The notes beneath the pieces were generated by a model. The model worked only from the letters and a program-made list of their open reading frames with translations. It was not told where the DNA came from and did not search any database. This document shows positions 34,803 through 43,548 of a stretch of DNA of 64,000 nucleotides, piece by piece. Location: contig NZ_JAMQON010000002.1 of the NCBI RefSeq assembly GCF_031624395.1, positions 186,001 through 250,000 on the forward strand, written 5' to 3'. This stretch comes from Halomicroarcula saliterrae (GTDB taxonomy: Archaea > Halobacteriota > Halobacteria > Halobacteriales > Haloarculaceae). Position 1 is the first letter of the stretch. Each line of letters starts with the position of its first letter. A program made the translations under genes and the position numbers.

Positions 34803-36044
34803 ATGCGAACACTCGCTTTCGACGGCCGAATGGGGGCCGCCGGCGATATGATTCTCGCCGCGCTGCTCGACGCCGGCGCCGACCGGGACGCGCTCGACCC
34901 GGTCGAGCGAGCGCTGGACGTGGAGTACGTCGTCTCGACGGTCGACCGGAACGGCATCAGCGCAACCGGCGTCGAAGTGGTGCTGACAGACGCCGCGCCG
35001 GACGGCGGAAACGGCGACGAGAATCGCGACCACGGGGACCGCGCCGCCGAGGGCCACGGCCCACACCGCACGTATCCGGAGGTCGTCGACATCGTCGAGG
35101 GGATGGCCCTGCCCGACGCCGTCGCGTCGGACGCGCTCGGAATCTTCGAGATTCTCGGCGAAGCCGAGGCCGCGGTCCACGGCACCGACCTCGAAGAGAC
35201 GCACTTCCACGAGGTCGGGGCCGACGACGCCATCGCAGACGTCGTCGGCGCCGCCCTGTTACTCGCCGACCTCGACGTCGAGCGGGCGGTGACGACTCCG
35301 CTGTCGACCGGCGGCGGCACAGTCACGATGAGCCACGGGACCTACCCGGTGCCGACGCCCGCGGTCGTCGAAATCGCCGAGCGGGCCGACTGGGCGCTGC
35401 GGGGCGGTCCAGTCGACGCGGAACTGCTGACGCCGACCGGCGCGGCCATCCTCGCGGGCGTCGCCGACGGTGTCGAACACGTCCCGTCGCTGACCGTCGC
35501 GGGGTCGGGCTACGGCGCCGGGGCACGTGAGTTCGCGGAGCACCCGAACGTCCTCCGGGCGATGGTCGGCGAGCGCGAGGGTGGCCTGCGTCGCGACGAC
35601 ATCACGGTGCTCGAGACGAATCTCGACGACGCGCCGCCGGAAGTGCTGGGCGACCTCCACCGCTCGCTGAAGGCCGTCGGGGCGCGGGACGTGTCGGTTC
35701 TCCCGGTGACGATGAAGAAATCGCGCCCCGGCCACCTGGTGAAGGTCGTCTGCAAGCCCGACGACGCCGACCGGGTCGCCCGCCGTCTCGCCGAGGAGAC
35801 CGGCACGCTGGGCATCCGTGAACACGGCGCTGGCCACCGCTGGGTGGCCGACCGGGCCTTCGAGACGGTCGAGGTGGCGATCGACGGCGAGACGTACGAG
35901 GTGGCGGTGAAGATAGCGAGCGACACTGACGGGACCGTCTACGACGTGAGCTGCGAGTTCGACGACGCGGCGGCCGTGGCCGAGGCGACGGGCGCACCAG
36001 TCCGGCAGGTCATCGAGCGAGCCGAGCGGCTGGTCCGGGAGTGA
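34803..36044 (+). CDS. larC: Nickel-pincer cofactor biosynthesis protein LarC
   Basis: This 413-residue protein inserts nickel into the pincer nucleotide used by lactate racemase-type enzymes. Family signatures are MRTLAFDGRMGAAGDMILAA (start), HFHEVGADDAIADVVGAALL, LTPTGAAILAGVAD, ETNLDDAPPEVLG and MKKSRPGHLVKVVC. The C-terminal domain of about 100 residues is normal. larA and larB are not in the window, so the enzyme that uses the cofactor lies elsewhere. It may be cotranscribed with nothing, since the next gene is convergent. Confidence 0.92.
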   Translation: MRTLAFDGRMGAAGDMILAALLDAGADRDALDPVERALDVEYVVSTVDRNGISATGVEVVLTDAAPDGGNGDENRDHGDRAAEGHGPHRTYPEVVDIVEGMALPDAVASDALGIFEILGEAEAAVHGTDLEETHFHEVGADDAIADVVGAALLLADLDVERAVTTPLSTGGGTVTMSHGTYPVPTPAVVEIAERADWALRGGPVDAELLTPTGAAILAGVADGVEHVPSLTVAGSGYGAGAREFAEHPNVLRAMVGEREGGLRRDDITVLETNLDDAPPEVLGDLHRSLKAVGARDVSVLPVTMKKSRPGHLVKVVCKPDDADRVARRLAEETGTLGIREHGAGHRWVADRAFETVEVAIDGETYEVAVKIASDTDGTVYDVSCEFDDAAAVAEATGAPVRQVIERAERLVRE

Positions 36045-36062
36045 GACGCGGTCACAGCGCCG

Positions 36063-36848
36063 TCAGCGGTCGGTCGGGTCCGCCCCGTCGAGGGGTCCAC
36101 CGCGGTGTTCGACCAGCGCCTCCTCGATACTGAGTTCGCCCGCCGCGACCCGGCGAGCCAGCTCGGCGTCGATGGCCCGGTTAGTGTCGCTCGCCTCGCG
36201 CGAGCGGTCCTTGATACGCTGGAGTTCCCCCGCCGTGGGTTCGATATCCCGGCTGGTGATTTCCTCGCCCGCCCGACGGGCGATGTTCGCCGCCGCCAGC
36301 ACGTCGCCCATCCCGCGGGCGCCGCTTCCGAGATAGGGCGTCGTCCCCGTCTCGTCGACCAGTTCGACCGGGACGTCGTCGATGTCGTCGATGACGCGTG
36401 ACCCCACCAGCCGGGCGCCGTCGCCGATGCGCACGAGCGGGTCGGGGGCGTCCTCGACCTCGCGACGGACCGCCTCGGCGGCCTCTGTGGCCGGCACCTG
36501 AAACGCGGCTACGACCGTCTCGCCGTGGAGCACGGCGATGCCCGGCCGCTCGCCCGGGTCGATACCGACCACGGTGCGCCCGGGTTCGCCCCGGAGCGCC
36601 TCGATAGCGTCCTCGACCGCCCGCCGGGGGCGCTCGGGGTCGGCTCCCACGCGCTCGACGCCGTCGGGAATCTCCACGGCCTCGCCCGCCGCCACGACCG
36701 CGACCGCGGTGTCCTCGGGCCACTCGTCGCCGGGCTCGATGGTGGTAAAGTCGACGCCGCGGTCGCGCAGCTCCGTGACCACGCCGTGGTACACCTCGAA
36801 GTCGCCCGTGGCAACGACTATCACAGCCGAGCTTGGTCGGGAGTCCAC
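36063..36848 (-). CDS. RuvC-like RNase H-fold archaeal protein
   Basis: This 261-residue protein has a RuvC-type signature in the middle: TVVGIDPGERPGIAVLHGET (about residues 90-110), with further strands ending in VELVDETGTTPYLG and a late acidic segment GDVLAAANIARRAG, which would give the catalytic acids. The N-terminal 85 residues form an additional alpha/beta domain. The C-terminal segment is charged and helical. The family is archaeal and poorly described; nuclease or Holliday-junction-related activity is inferred. The gene is divergent from the membrane gene at 36916. Confidence 0.72.
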   Translation of the reverse strand: MDSRPSSAVIVVATGDFEVYHGVVTELRDRGVDFTTIEPGDEWPEDTAVAVVAAGEAVEIPDGVERVGADPERPRRAVEDAIEALRGEPGRTVVGIDPGERPGIAVLHGETVVAAFQVPATEAAEAVRREVEDAPDPLVRIGDGARLVGSRVIDDIDDVPVELVDETGTTPYLGSGARGMGDVLAAANIARRAGEEITSRDIEPTAGELQRIKDRSREASDTNRAIDAELARRVAAGELSIEEALVEHRGGPLDGADPTDR

Positions 36849-36915
36849 TTACGACTGCTGGCTCTCCCCGGCGGCGACGAACACAGTTTTGTTCCCCGGC
36901 CGAGAACTCGAACCG

Positions 36916-37737
36916 ATGTCGCCCTCCTCGCCAGCCAGTCGGTCCAGCGACTCGCTCTGGGGCGTCCTCGTCGGGACGTATCTCGGTCTGTTAGCCACGC
37001 CGCTGGCGCTGCTCGCGGTCGTTCGTCTCGGTGTGGAAAGCGCTGGCCTGCTGTATGGCGTCTCGCTCGCCGCGCTCACGGCCGTCCTCGGACTCGGCTG
37101 GTGGGCGACCGCACGCTGGGACGGGACGGCGGTCCGGCTGGGCGCGACGCGACTGCGCTGGCTGCCGGCCGCACTGCCCGTGCCGTACGCGGTCGGGGGC
37201 TTCGCCAGCCTGTCGGCCACCGGGGTCGTCGGGCTGCTCGCGTTCTTTTTCGGGCTGGGCGCGACTGTCCTCGGGCTCGTTCTCGGGGTGATGGCCCGGA
37301 CCCGATACACCGACGCGGTACTCGACGGGGTCGACATCGCGTGTGCGTTCCACGCCGGCTGGCCGGCCGCCGCCCGCCGCCGACTCGGCGTCGTCGCGGG
37401 CGCGGTAGTCGTCGTCGGGGGCGCCTGTTTCGTCGGAAGCCTGTTCACAGACGGAAGCCTCCTCCAGTTGGCAGGACAGCTGCTGTTCCCGGTCGGCTTC
37501 GTACTGTACACGTCGACCGAGAAACGGGAGTACACGGTCAGTCCCGCCGGGCTGGAACAGCGCATGCCCGTCGCCAGACGGCTCTCCCGATGGGACGCCT
37601 TCGAGAGCTATAGCCGGACAGCCGACGCGCTCGTTCTCCACCGGCCCTGCCGGCTGGACGCGCGGTTCGCCCTCTCGGACCTCGACGACCCGGACGCCGT
37701 CGAGGCCGCGGTCGCCCGGCATCTCCCGGCAGCCTGA
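36916..37737 (+). CDS. Membrane protein with C-terminal PH-like domain
   Basis: This 273-residue protein has about six or seven hydrophobic segments in its first 195 residues (for example WGVLVGTYLGLLATPLALLA and GVVGLLAFFFGLGATVLGLV). The last 75 residues (EKREYTVSPAGLEQRMP, then SRWDAFESYSRTADALVLHR) look like a bacterial PH-like domain. The start ATG at 36916 fits the beginning of the first span, whereas the much longer open frame upstream overlaps the divergent gene. Function is unknown. radB follows with only 46 bases between. Confidence 0.68.
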   Translation: MSPSSPASRSSDSLWGVLVGTYLGLLATPLALLAVVRLGVESAGLLYGVSLAALTAVLGLGWWATARWDGTAVRLGATRLRWLPAALPVPYAVGGFASLSATGVVGLLAFFFGLGATVLGLVLGVMARTRYTDAVLDGVDIACAFHAGWPAAARRRLGVVAGAVVVVGGACFVGSLFTDGSLLQLAGQLLFPVGFVLYTSTEKREYTVSPAGLEQRMPVARRLSRWDAFESYSRTADALVLHRPCRLDARFALSDLDDPDAVEAAVARHLPAA

Positions 37738-37753
37738 CGCCTCGGTGCGAGCG

Positions 37754-37760
37754 TTTTTAT
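37754..37760 (+). promoter_or_regulatory. TATA box of leaderless radB mRNA
   Basis: TTTTTAT is centred about 27 bases before the GTG at 37784. This is the archaeal TATA-to-start distance, so the transcript should begin at or next to the start codon, which also fixes radB to the GTG start. Confidence 0.6.
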
Positions 37761-37783
37761 CCGAATACGTCCAACTCGCGTTC

Positions 37784-38503
37784 GTGAGTGAGTACGTTCC
37801 GACCGGCTGTGGCCCGGTCGACGAGCTGCTGGGCGGGGGGCTCGAACGCGGCGCCGTCACGCAAGTGTACGGGCCGCCCGCCGCCGGCAAGACGAATCTG
37901 GCGCTGTCGGCGGCCATCGAGGTCGCGGCCGCGGGCGACGCCGCTCTCTACATCGACACCGAGGGGCTCTCGCCGGACCGGATGGCACAGATCGCCCGAG
38001 GCCGCGCCGACGGTACCGACCAGACCGTCGACGACCTGGCCGGTCGGCTCATCGTCTCCGAGGTGTACGACTACGACGAACAGACCGAGGCTGTGCAGGA
38101 CGCCGCCGAGTTCGCCGCCGAGGTAGAGCTCGTCGTGCTCGACAGCGCGACGGGACACTACCGACTGCGACGGGACGACGGCGACGGCGGCGAGACCCTG
38201 CGCGACGTCGCCCGCCAGATAACCCACCTGCTCTCGCTGGCCCGCAAACACGACATCGCGGTCGTGTTCACCAACCAGGTGTTCACGGACCCCGACAGCG
38301 ACCGCTCGACGGCGCTCGGCGGCCACACGCTGAACCACTGGTCCGGCGCTATCCTCCGGCTCGACCGCTTCCGCGGCGGGAACCGCCGCGCGACCCTGGA
38401 AAAGCATCGCGCGAAACCCGCCGGCGACACCGTGCAGTTCTCCATCACTGACGCGGGACTGGCCGGCGAGGAGACCGTCGAGCCGACGCGGAATCTGGAC
38501 TGA
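37784..38503 (+). CDS. radB: DNA repair and recombination protein RadB
   Basis: This 239-residue RecA-family ATPase is a paralogue of RadA. Walker A is GPPAAGKT (about residues 30-37) and Walker B-like VELVVLDSATGHYR. The C-terminal part ends in NHWSGAILRLDRFR, then ATLEKHRAKPAGDTVQFSIT. Unlike RadA it lacks the N-terminal helix-hairpin-helix domain, which defines RadB. It modulates homologous recombination, probably as a RadA mediator. The start GTG is fixed by the leaderless promoter. Confidence 0.93.
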   Translation: MSEYVPTGCGPVDELLGGGLERGAVTQVYGPPAAGKTNLALSAAIEVAAAGDAALYIDTEGLSPDRMAQIARGRADGTDQTVDDLAGRLIVSEVYDYDEQTEAVQDAAEFAAEVELVVLDSATGHYRLRRDDGDGGETLRDVARQITHLLSLARKHDIAVVFTNQVFTDPDSDRSTALGGHTLNHWSGAILRLDRFRGGNRRATLEKHRAKPAGDTVQFSITDAGLAGEETVEPTRNLD

Positions 38504-38683
38504 CGGGAAATCGCCGCGGTCGGCGCACACCCTCGCGGCGACGGCCGCGAGGTACGTATGAGGTCTTCGGGAGCAGCGCGACCGAAGGGAGCGTGAAGGG
38601 AGTTTTTAGCGTAGATTTCTGCAAGCGGAGGTGCCCGCAGCGAGCACCGCGAGCGAGGACACCTCCCGTAGTAAAAGGTACTC

Positions 38684-39364
38684 TTAGTAGATGAGCGCCG
38701 CGTCGTTCTCGACCATATAGAGGGTCCGTGCGGCGATGTTGACGGCGTGGTCGCCGACCCGTTCGATGTCCCGGATGGTCAACAGGAGCCGCGACACGTC
38801 GGCCATCAACTGCTCTATCTCCGCGTCGCTGGACTCGGTGTCCATCTCGCGTTCGATGAGGTCGCGCACGACCGCTTCGGAGGCGGCCTCACACCGCTCG
38901 TCGACCAGATCGTCGGTCTCGCTGATGGTGTAACACAGGTCGGGGTCCTCGCGGTCGTAGGCGTCCATCGACTCCTCGATCATCTCGATGACGACGGTGG
39001 CGATGTCCTGGATGTCGACCTCCGGGAAGACGTCGCGTTCGGCCTCCAGAGAGTACTCCCCGAGGTTCGTCGCCAGGTCGCCGATGCGTTCGAGGTCGGT
39101 GATTATCTTGAACGACGCGGCGATGAAACGCAGGTCCGAGGCGACCGGCTGTTGCAGCGCCAGCAGGTCGATGCAGTCCTGTTCGAGGTCGAGATACAGC
39201 TGGTTTATCTCGTCGTCGCCGTCGATGACCTCCCAGGCCAGCTCTTCGTCTTTCTGCTCGATGGCAGAGAGCCCCAGCCGCAGTCGGTCCAGAACGAGTT
39301 CGGACATGTAGAGTACGTCCTCCCGGAGTGACTCCAGGAGTTCCTGATAGGATTCGCGTGGCAT
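38684..39364 (-). CDS. PhoU-domain protein 1
   Basis: This 226-residue protein consists of two PhoU three-helix bundles. Each has the E/DxxxD-type helix: IINLERIGDLATNLGEY is represented here by TDLERIGDLATNLGEYSL in the first bundle and IRDIERVGDHAVNIAART in the second. PhoU proteins often bind metal and control phosphate transport. Here no pst or phoB homologue is near, while trkH and trkA precede it. The start ATG at 39364 gives MPRESYQELLES. It is the last of the four co-oriented genes, 272 bases after PhoU 2. Confidence 0.9.
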   Translation of the reverse strand: MPRESYQELLESLREDVLYMSELVLDRLRLGLSAIEQKDEELAWEVIDGDDEINQLYLDLEQDCIDLLALQQPVASDLRFIAASFKIITDLERIGDLATNLGEYSLEAERDVFPEVDIQDIATVVIEMIEESMDAYDREDPDLCYTISETDDLVDERCEAASEAVVRDLIEREMDTESSDAEIEQLMADVSRLLLTIRDIERVGDHAVNIAARTLYMVENDAALIY

Positions 39365-39500
39365 TGTCGGGACTCTCCGGGCCGGCCGTATCAGCCTTTC
39401 CCTTCTCCCAAAATACGCCGTCAGACGGGCGTTCGACGGTATTGTGGGGTATATAGCCCCGGGGACGGCTGGGGAGGGTGTGGCTGTGGTGAGGAGCATA

Positions 39501-39549
39501 CCGCGCCGGAGGCGCGGTTTCACCGGACGCGAGCACCGCGAGCGTCCGG
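39501..39549. repeat. Two hairpins between the PhoU genes
   Basis: CCGCGCC-GGA-GGCGCGG (39501-39517) is a perfect 7-bp hairpin. CCGGACGC...GCGTCCGG (39523-39530 and 39542-39549) encloses GAGCACCGCGA. The 16-base string GCGAGCACCGCGAGCG inside the second one recurs at 38640-38655 downstream of PhoU 1. Downstream T tracts are present, so they may act as terminators or processing sites. Confidence 0.55.
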
Positions 39550-39636
39550 CAGTTTTTCCCCAAGTTCTTGCGAGGAGCCCTCCCGCAGCGCGCTCTCTGA
39601 GCGCGCGAGGAAGGGCGACGAAATAAAAAGTGGGTG

Positions 39637-40299
39637 CTAATAGATGAGCGCCGCGTCGTTCTCGACCATATAGAGGGTGCGGGCGGCGATGTTGACGGCG
39701 TGGTCGCCGACGCGTTCGAGGTCCCGGACGGTCAGCAGATACCGTTTCGTGTCCGCCAGCGTCGCCGCCACGTCGTCGGGCGAACGGTTGACCAGCGAGC
39801 GGACCAGGTCGTTCGTGGCGGCGCCACACCGCTGGTCGAGGTCGGTGTCGGCCGCGGCGACGTCGTGACAGCGCCCCGGGTCGCCGGTCTCGTAAGCGGT
39901 CAGGGCCGCCTCCAGCTGTGCCAGGGCCATCTCGCCGATGTCGGTGATGGGCACCGACGGGACGGTGTCGCCGGCCATCGCGTCGACGGCGCCGCCGAGG
40001 TTGCTCGCGAGGTCGCCGACGCGTTCGAGGTCGGTGAGAATCTTGAACGACGCGACGACGAGCCGGAGGTCCGAAGCGAGCGGCTGGTGGAGCGCCAGCA
40101 GGTCGATGCACTCGCCTTCGAGGGCCAGATACCGCTCGTTGATATCCCCGTCGGTCGTGGCGACCGCGCGGCCCGCTGTCTGGTCACGCCGCTCGTACGC
40201 AGTTACCGCTCGTTCGAGCCGCGCGGTAACGGTCCGGCCCATCTCGCAGACGTCGGCCCGCAGCGCGTCCAGTCGCGCCTCGAACGTGTCATCGGGCAT
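39637..40299 (-). CDS. PhoU-domain protein 2
   Basis: This 220-residue protein has the same two-bundle layout: KILTDLERVGDLASNLGGAV and TVRDLERVGDHAVNIAARTL. Its last 20 residues are identical to those of PhoU 1, and the matching DNA is nearly identical too, while the rest differs clearly. This implies a tandem duplication or local gene conversion. The start ATG at 40299 lies 51 bases after the trkH stop, so it should be cotranscribed with trkH. Confidence 0.9.
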   Translation of the reverse strand: MPDDTFEARLDALRADVCEMGRTVTARLERAVTAYERRDQTAGRAVATTDGDINERYLALEGECIDLLALHQPLASDLRLVVASFKILTDLERVGDLASNLGGAVDAMAGDTVPSVPITDIGEMALAQLEAALTAYETGDPGRCHDVAAADTDLDQRCGAATNDLVRSLVNRSPDDVAATLADTKRYLLTVRDLERVGDHAVNIAARTLYMVENDAALIY

Positions 40300-40350
40300 G
40301 TAGGTGAACTGTGGGAGAGCGCTCGCAAAGGCGTGTCGGTGGTCGGGCGG

Positions 40351-41886
40351 CTACTCGTTCCAGAAGGCCCCGGTGAAGATGACGAAGACGGGGATTATCT
40401 CCAGCCGGCCGATCCACATCAGGAATATCATCAGGAGCTTGCTGGTCGCCGGGAACTCCAGGTAACTCCCGAACGGCCCGAGAAAGCCGAATCCGGGGCC
40501 GATGTTCCCGACGGTGGCGATGCTCGCACTCGCCGCCTCGAAAACGGTGAGTTCGAGCCCGACGCGGCCGGCGTCGAGCGCCAGCAGGACGGTCGCGAAG
40601 CCGAACACGAGGAAGTAGAGCATCGTGAAGCCGTAGATGGCCTGCACGACGTCCTCGTCGATGACCTGCCCGCCGAGCCGGACCGGCTTGACGGCGCTGG
40701 GGTGGGCAGTGGTAAAGAGCTGGCGGCGGATGCCCTTGAACACGACCAGCCAGCGGACGATTTTGATACCGCCGCCGGTCGACCCCGCGGAGCCGCCGAT
40801 GAACATCGCCAGCAGCAACACCGCCTTGGAGGTGTCGTCCCACTTGGCGAAGTTGCTGGTCGCGTAGCCGGTGGAGTTCAACAGCGAAGCGACCTGGAAC
40901 GTCGCCTGGCGCAGCGAGTTCTCGATGGCGCCCTGTGTCACGCCGCCGATGTCGAGCGGCGGGGCGGAGCCGGTAAAGAGGAGCCCCCAGAGCATGAGTG
41001 CGAGCCCGGCGTTGGCACCGAGATACACCTGGAACTCCCGGTCTTCGAGCACCGCCCCGAACTCGTCGCGCAACAGGAAGAAAAACAGCGCGAAGTTGGT
41101 CCCCGCGACGAGGATAAACGGGACGATGACCCACTGGACGGCCGGCGAGAACGCGGCGATGCTCTCGGACTGCGGGGAGAAGCCGCCGGTCGGCAGCGTC
41201 GAGAAGCCGTGGGCGACGGCGTTGTAGACGTTCATATTGGGGGCCAGTCCGGCGTAGTGCAGGGCGAGCAGGAGGACGACGAGCAGGACGGTAAACCCCA
41301 GATAGAACAGCCAGAGCAGCCGGGCGGTCTCGGCTATCTTCGGCGTCAGCTTCTGGAGCTCCGGGCCGGGCGCCTCGGAGTCGATGAGCTGGGCGCCGTT
41401 GACCGCGGCCTCCGGGAGGATAGCCACCATCAGGACGATGATACCCATCCCGCCGAGCCACTGGCTGAGCTGGCGCCACATGAGGATGGCGTGGGAGTGG
41501 CGGTCGAGCGATATCTCGCCGAGAACTGTCGCCCCGGTCGTCGTAAAGCCCGAGGTGGACTCGAAGAGGGCGTTTATCGGATGGCGCAGCGTCGACTCGG
41601 TGCCGTAACCCGCGATGAGGTAGGGGATGGCACCGATGATAGCGACAGCGCCCCAGGAGAGCGCGACCAGCAACAGCGCCTCCCGCGGGCCGAGCTGGGT
41701 GTCGTCGTCGAGGCGCTCCAGTACGAGACCGACGGTGACCGTAATGATGATAGACGCCAGAAAGGTGACGATGTCCTCGCCGTAGACGATACTGACCGCC
41801 AGCGGCACGAGCATGGCGACGGCGAGATACTTGATTACCGTGCCCGTAAACGCGACACTCTGTCGCCAGTCGACGCGGAGCGACAT
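40351..41886 (-). CDS. trkH: Potassium-uptake channel subunit TrkH
   Basis: This 511-residue membrane protein has four pore-loop repeats with the characteristic glycines: TSGFTTTGATVLGE, LPTGGFSPQ, LNSTGYATSNFA and GGSAGSTGGGIKIVR. Those loops form the potassium filter. About ten to twelve hydrophobic spans flank them. It works with TrkA, which is encoded upstream. I use the ATG at 41886; the frame opens at a GTG one codon earlier. It precedes PhoU 2. Confidence 0.94.
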   Translation of the reverse strand: MSLRVDWRQSVAFTGTVIKYLAVAMLVPLAVSIVYGEDIVTFLASIIITVTVGLVLERLDDDTQLGPREALLLVALSWGAVAIIGAIPYLIAGYGTESTLRHPINALFESTSGFTTTGATVLGEISLDRHSHAILMWRQLSQWLGGMGIIVLMVAILPEAAVNGAQLIDSEAPGPELQKLTPKIAETARLLWLFYLGFTVLLVVLLLALHYAGLAPNMNVYNAVAHGFSTLPTGGFSPQSESIAAFSPAVQWVIVPFILVAGTNFALFFFLLRDEFGAVLEDREFQVYLGANAGLALMLWGLLFTGSAPPLDIGGVTQGAIENSLRQATFQVASLLNSTGYATSNFAKWDDTSKAVLLLAMFIGGSAGSTGGGIKIVRWLVVFKGIRRQLFTTAHPSAVKPVRLGGQVIDEDVVQAIYGFTMLYFLVFGFATVLLALDAGRVGLELTVFEAASASIATVGNIGPGFGFLGPFGSYLEFPATSKLLMIFLMWIGRLEIIPVFVIFTGAFWNE

Positions 41887-41978
41887 CACCGAACACCGTC
41901 CATTGGCCTACGGTGCCACCCCGACCCGGAAAAACCCCCCGCTATGAGCGCGGTGTCCGGAAACCGGCGTGTCGTGGC

Positions 41979-43310
41979 CTAGAGCTGGCTGCTCGCCGCT
42001 TCGAGCACGTCGGTGTCGACGAAGACGACGACGTGGTCCCCGCGCTCGATGACGGTGTCACCGCGGGGGATGACCAGCTCGCCGTCGCGGGTGATGGCAC
42101 CGATGACGACCCCCTCGGGGAGGTTGGCGACCGACTCGCGGATGGGACGGTCGGCCAGCGTGCTGTCGCCGTCGATTTCGATCTCTAACACCTCGGCGCG
42201 GTCGGACTCGATGATGGCGACGTTCTCGGCCTGGTGTTCGCGGGTGAATCGAGTTATCTCCTCGGCGGTCGCCTCACGCGGGTTGACGGCCACGTCGACG
42301 CCGACCGCCTCGAACAGCTTGACGTACTCGCCCGAGTCGACGACGGCGACGGCCCGCTCGGCACCGAGTCGCTTCGCCAGCAGGCTCGCAAGCAGGTTCT
42401 TCTCGTCGTTGTCGAGCGTCGAGACCACGATGTCCACGTCCTCGACGTGTTCCCGTTCGAGGAACTCCCGGTCGGTGGCGTCGCTCTCGAGGACGGTCGT
42501 TCCGGGGAGGTCCTCGGCAAGCTCGCGGGCCCGGTCGTGGTCGCGCTCGATGAGCCGCGGTTTCAGGCCCCGTTCCTGGAGCAGGCGGGCCGTGTGGTAG
42601 CCGATGTCGCTGCCGCCGACGACGAGCACGTTCCGGACCCCCTCGACGCCGGGCGAGATCTCGTTTGCGAACGTGTGGACGCTCTCGGGACTGCCGATGA
42701 CGACGACGTCGTCGGCCGGTCGGAGCTCGGTCTCGCCGGTCGGGATGACGACGTCGTCCCCGCGAATCAGTGCGGCGAACGTGAGCGACTCGTAGCGGTC
42801 GGCCTCCCGGACCGTCTGGCCCGCTATCGGGCTCTCGGCCGGAATCTCGAACTCGGCCATCTGGACGGTGCCGTCGGCGAACGTCTCGACGTCGTGTGCC
42901 GCCGGCATCCCGACGACGCGGGAGATGGTCTCGGCGGTCAGCAGGTTCGTCGCGACCATGTGGTCGACGCCGAACGCCCGCGAGGACTGTTGCCAGGTCC
43001 GCAGGAACTTCGCGCTCTTGACGCGCGAGATGGTGAAGACGTCAGTCACGGTGTTTGCGGTGCCACAGGTGACGATGTTCGTCTCGTCGTCGTCCGTACT
43101 GGCGATGAGGATGTCGGCGTTTCTGACGTTCGCGTCCTCGAGCGTCTCGAGGTCGGCACCGTCGCCGGCGACACCCAGGATGTCGGTCTCGTACATCAGC
43201 TCCTCGACCCGCTGGCCGTCGATATCGATGACGGCGACCTCGTGCGTGTCAGCGAGGCTGGCCGCGATGGTCGACCCGACTTCGCCGGCGCCGACGATTA
43301 CGACGTACAT
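41979..43310 (-). CDS. trkA: Potassium-uptake regulator TrkA (two RCK modules)
   Basis: This 443-residue cytoplasmic protein forms the gating ring of the Trk channel. Two RCK-N modules are visible: MYVVIVGAGEVGSTIAASLA at the start, and VLVVGGSDIGYHTARLLQER near residue 235. Each is followed by an RCK-C domain; the first C domain ends near FANEISPGVEGV and the second at the C-terminus. They bind NAD(H)/ATP. I use the ATG at 43310, which gives the canonical N-terminus. It is the first gene of the co-oriented trkA-trkH-phoU-phoU cluster. Confidence 0.94.
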   Translation of the reverse strand: MYVVIVGAGEVGSTIAASLADTHEVAVIDIDGQRVEELMYETDILGVAGDGADLETLEDANVRNADILIASTDDDETNIVTCGTANTVTDVFTISRVKSAKFLRTWQQSSRAFGVDHMVATNLLTAETISRVVGMPAAHDVETFADGTVQMAEFEIPAESPIAGQTVREADRYESLTFAALIRGDDVVIPTGETELRPADDVVVIGSPESVHTFANEISPGVEGVRNVLVVGGSDIGYHTARLLQERGLKPRLIERDHDRARELAEDLPGTTVLESDATDREFLEREHVEDVDIVVSTLDNDEKNLLASLLAKRLGAERAVAVVDSGEYVKLFEAVGVDVAVNPREATAEEITRFTREHQAENVAIIESDRAEVLEIEIDGDSTLADRPIRESVANLPEGVVIGAITRDGELVIPRGDTVIERGDHVVVFVDTDVLEAASSQL

Positions 43311-43515
43311 CGGCGTCCCTCTGCCGTGTTCATAGCAGGTGCGTTCAGTCGGCCCGGTCAAGTGTATTACTATCTCCCAGCACGTCCCGAGGGTGAGTCT
43401 CGGCGCGCGAGGACTGGTTTCCGTCGGTCTCGGCGTCGCGGACCTCGCGCTGCGGGTAGCGACGAAGATGACGCGGCGCGGAAACGACCGACGGCCCTCT
43501 AGGATGCGGGATACA

Positions 43516-43547
43516 CACTCTTAACAGAGTGCGCACTCAGTGGAGTG
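43516..43547. promoter_or_regulatory. Tandem CACTC/GAGTG inverted repeats over the UspA promoter
   Basis: Four half-sites are arranged as CACTC (43516-43520), GAGTG (43527-43531), CACTC (43534-43538) and GAGTG (43543-43547). The first pair encloses the TTAACA TATA-like box, and the second reaches to 2 bases before the ATG. The two adjacent dyads suggest an operator for a dimer pair, inferred from symmetry. Confidence 0.55.
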
Positions 43548-43548
43548 T

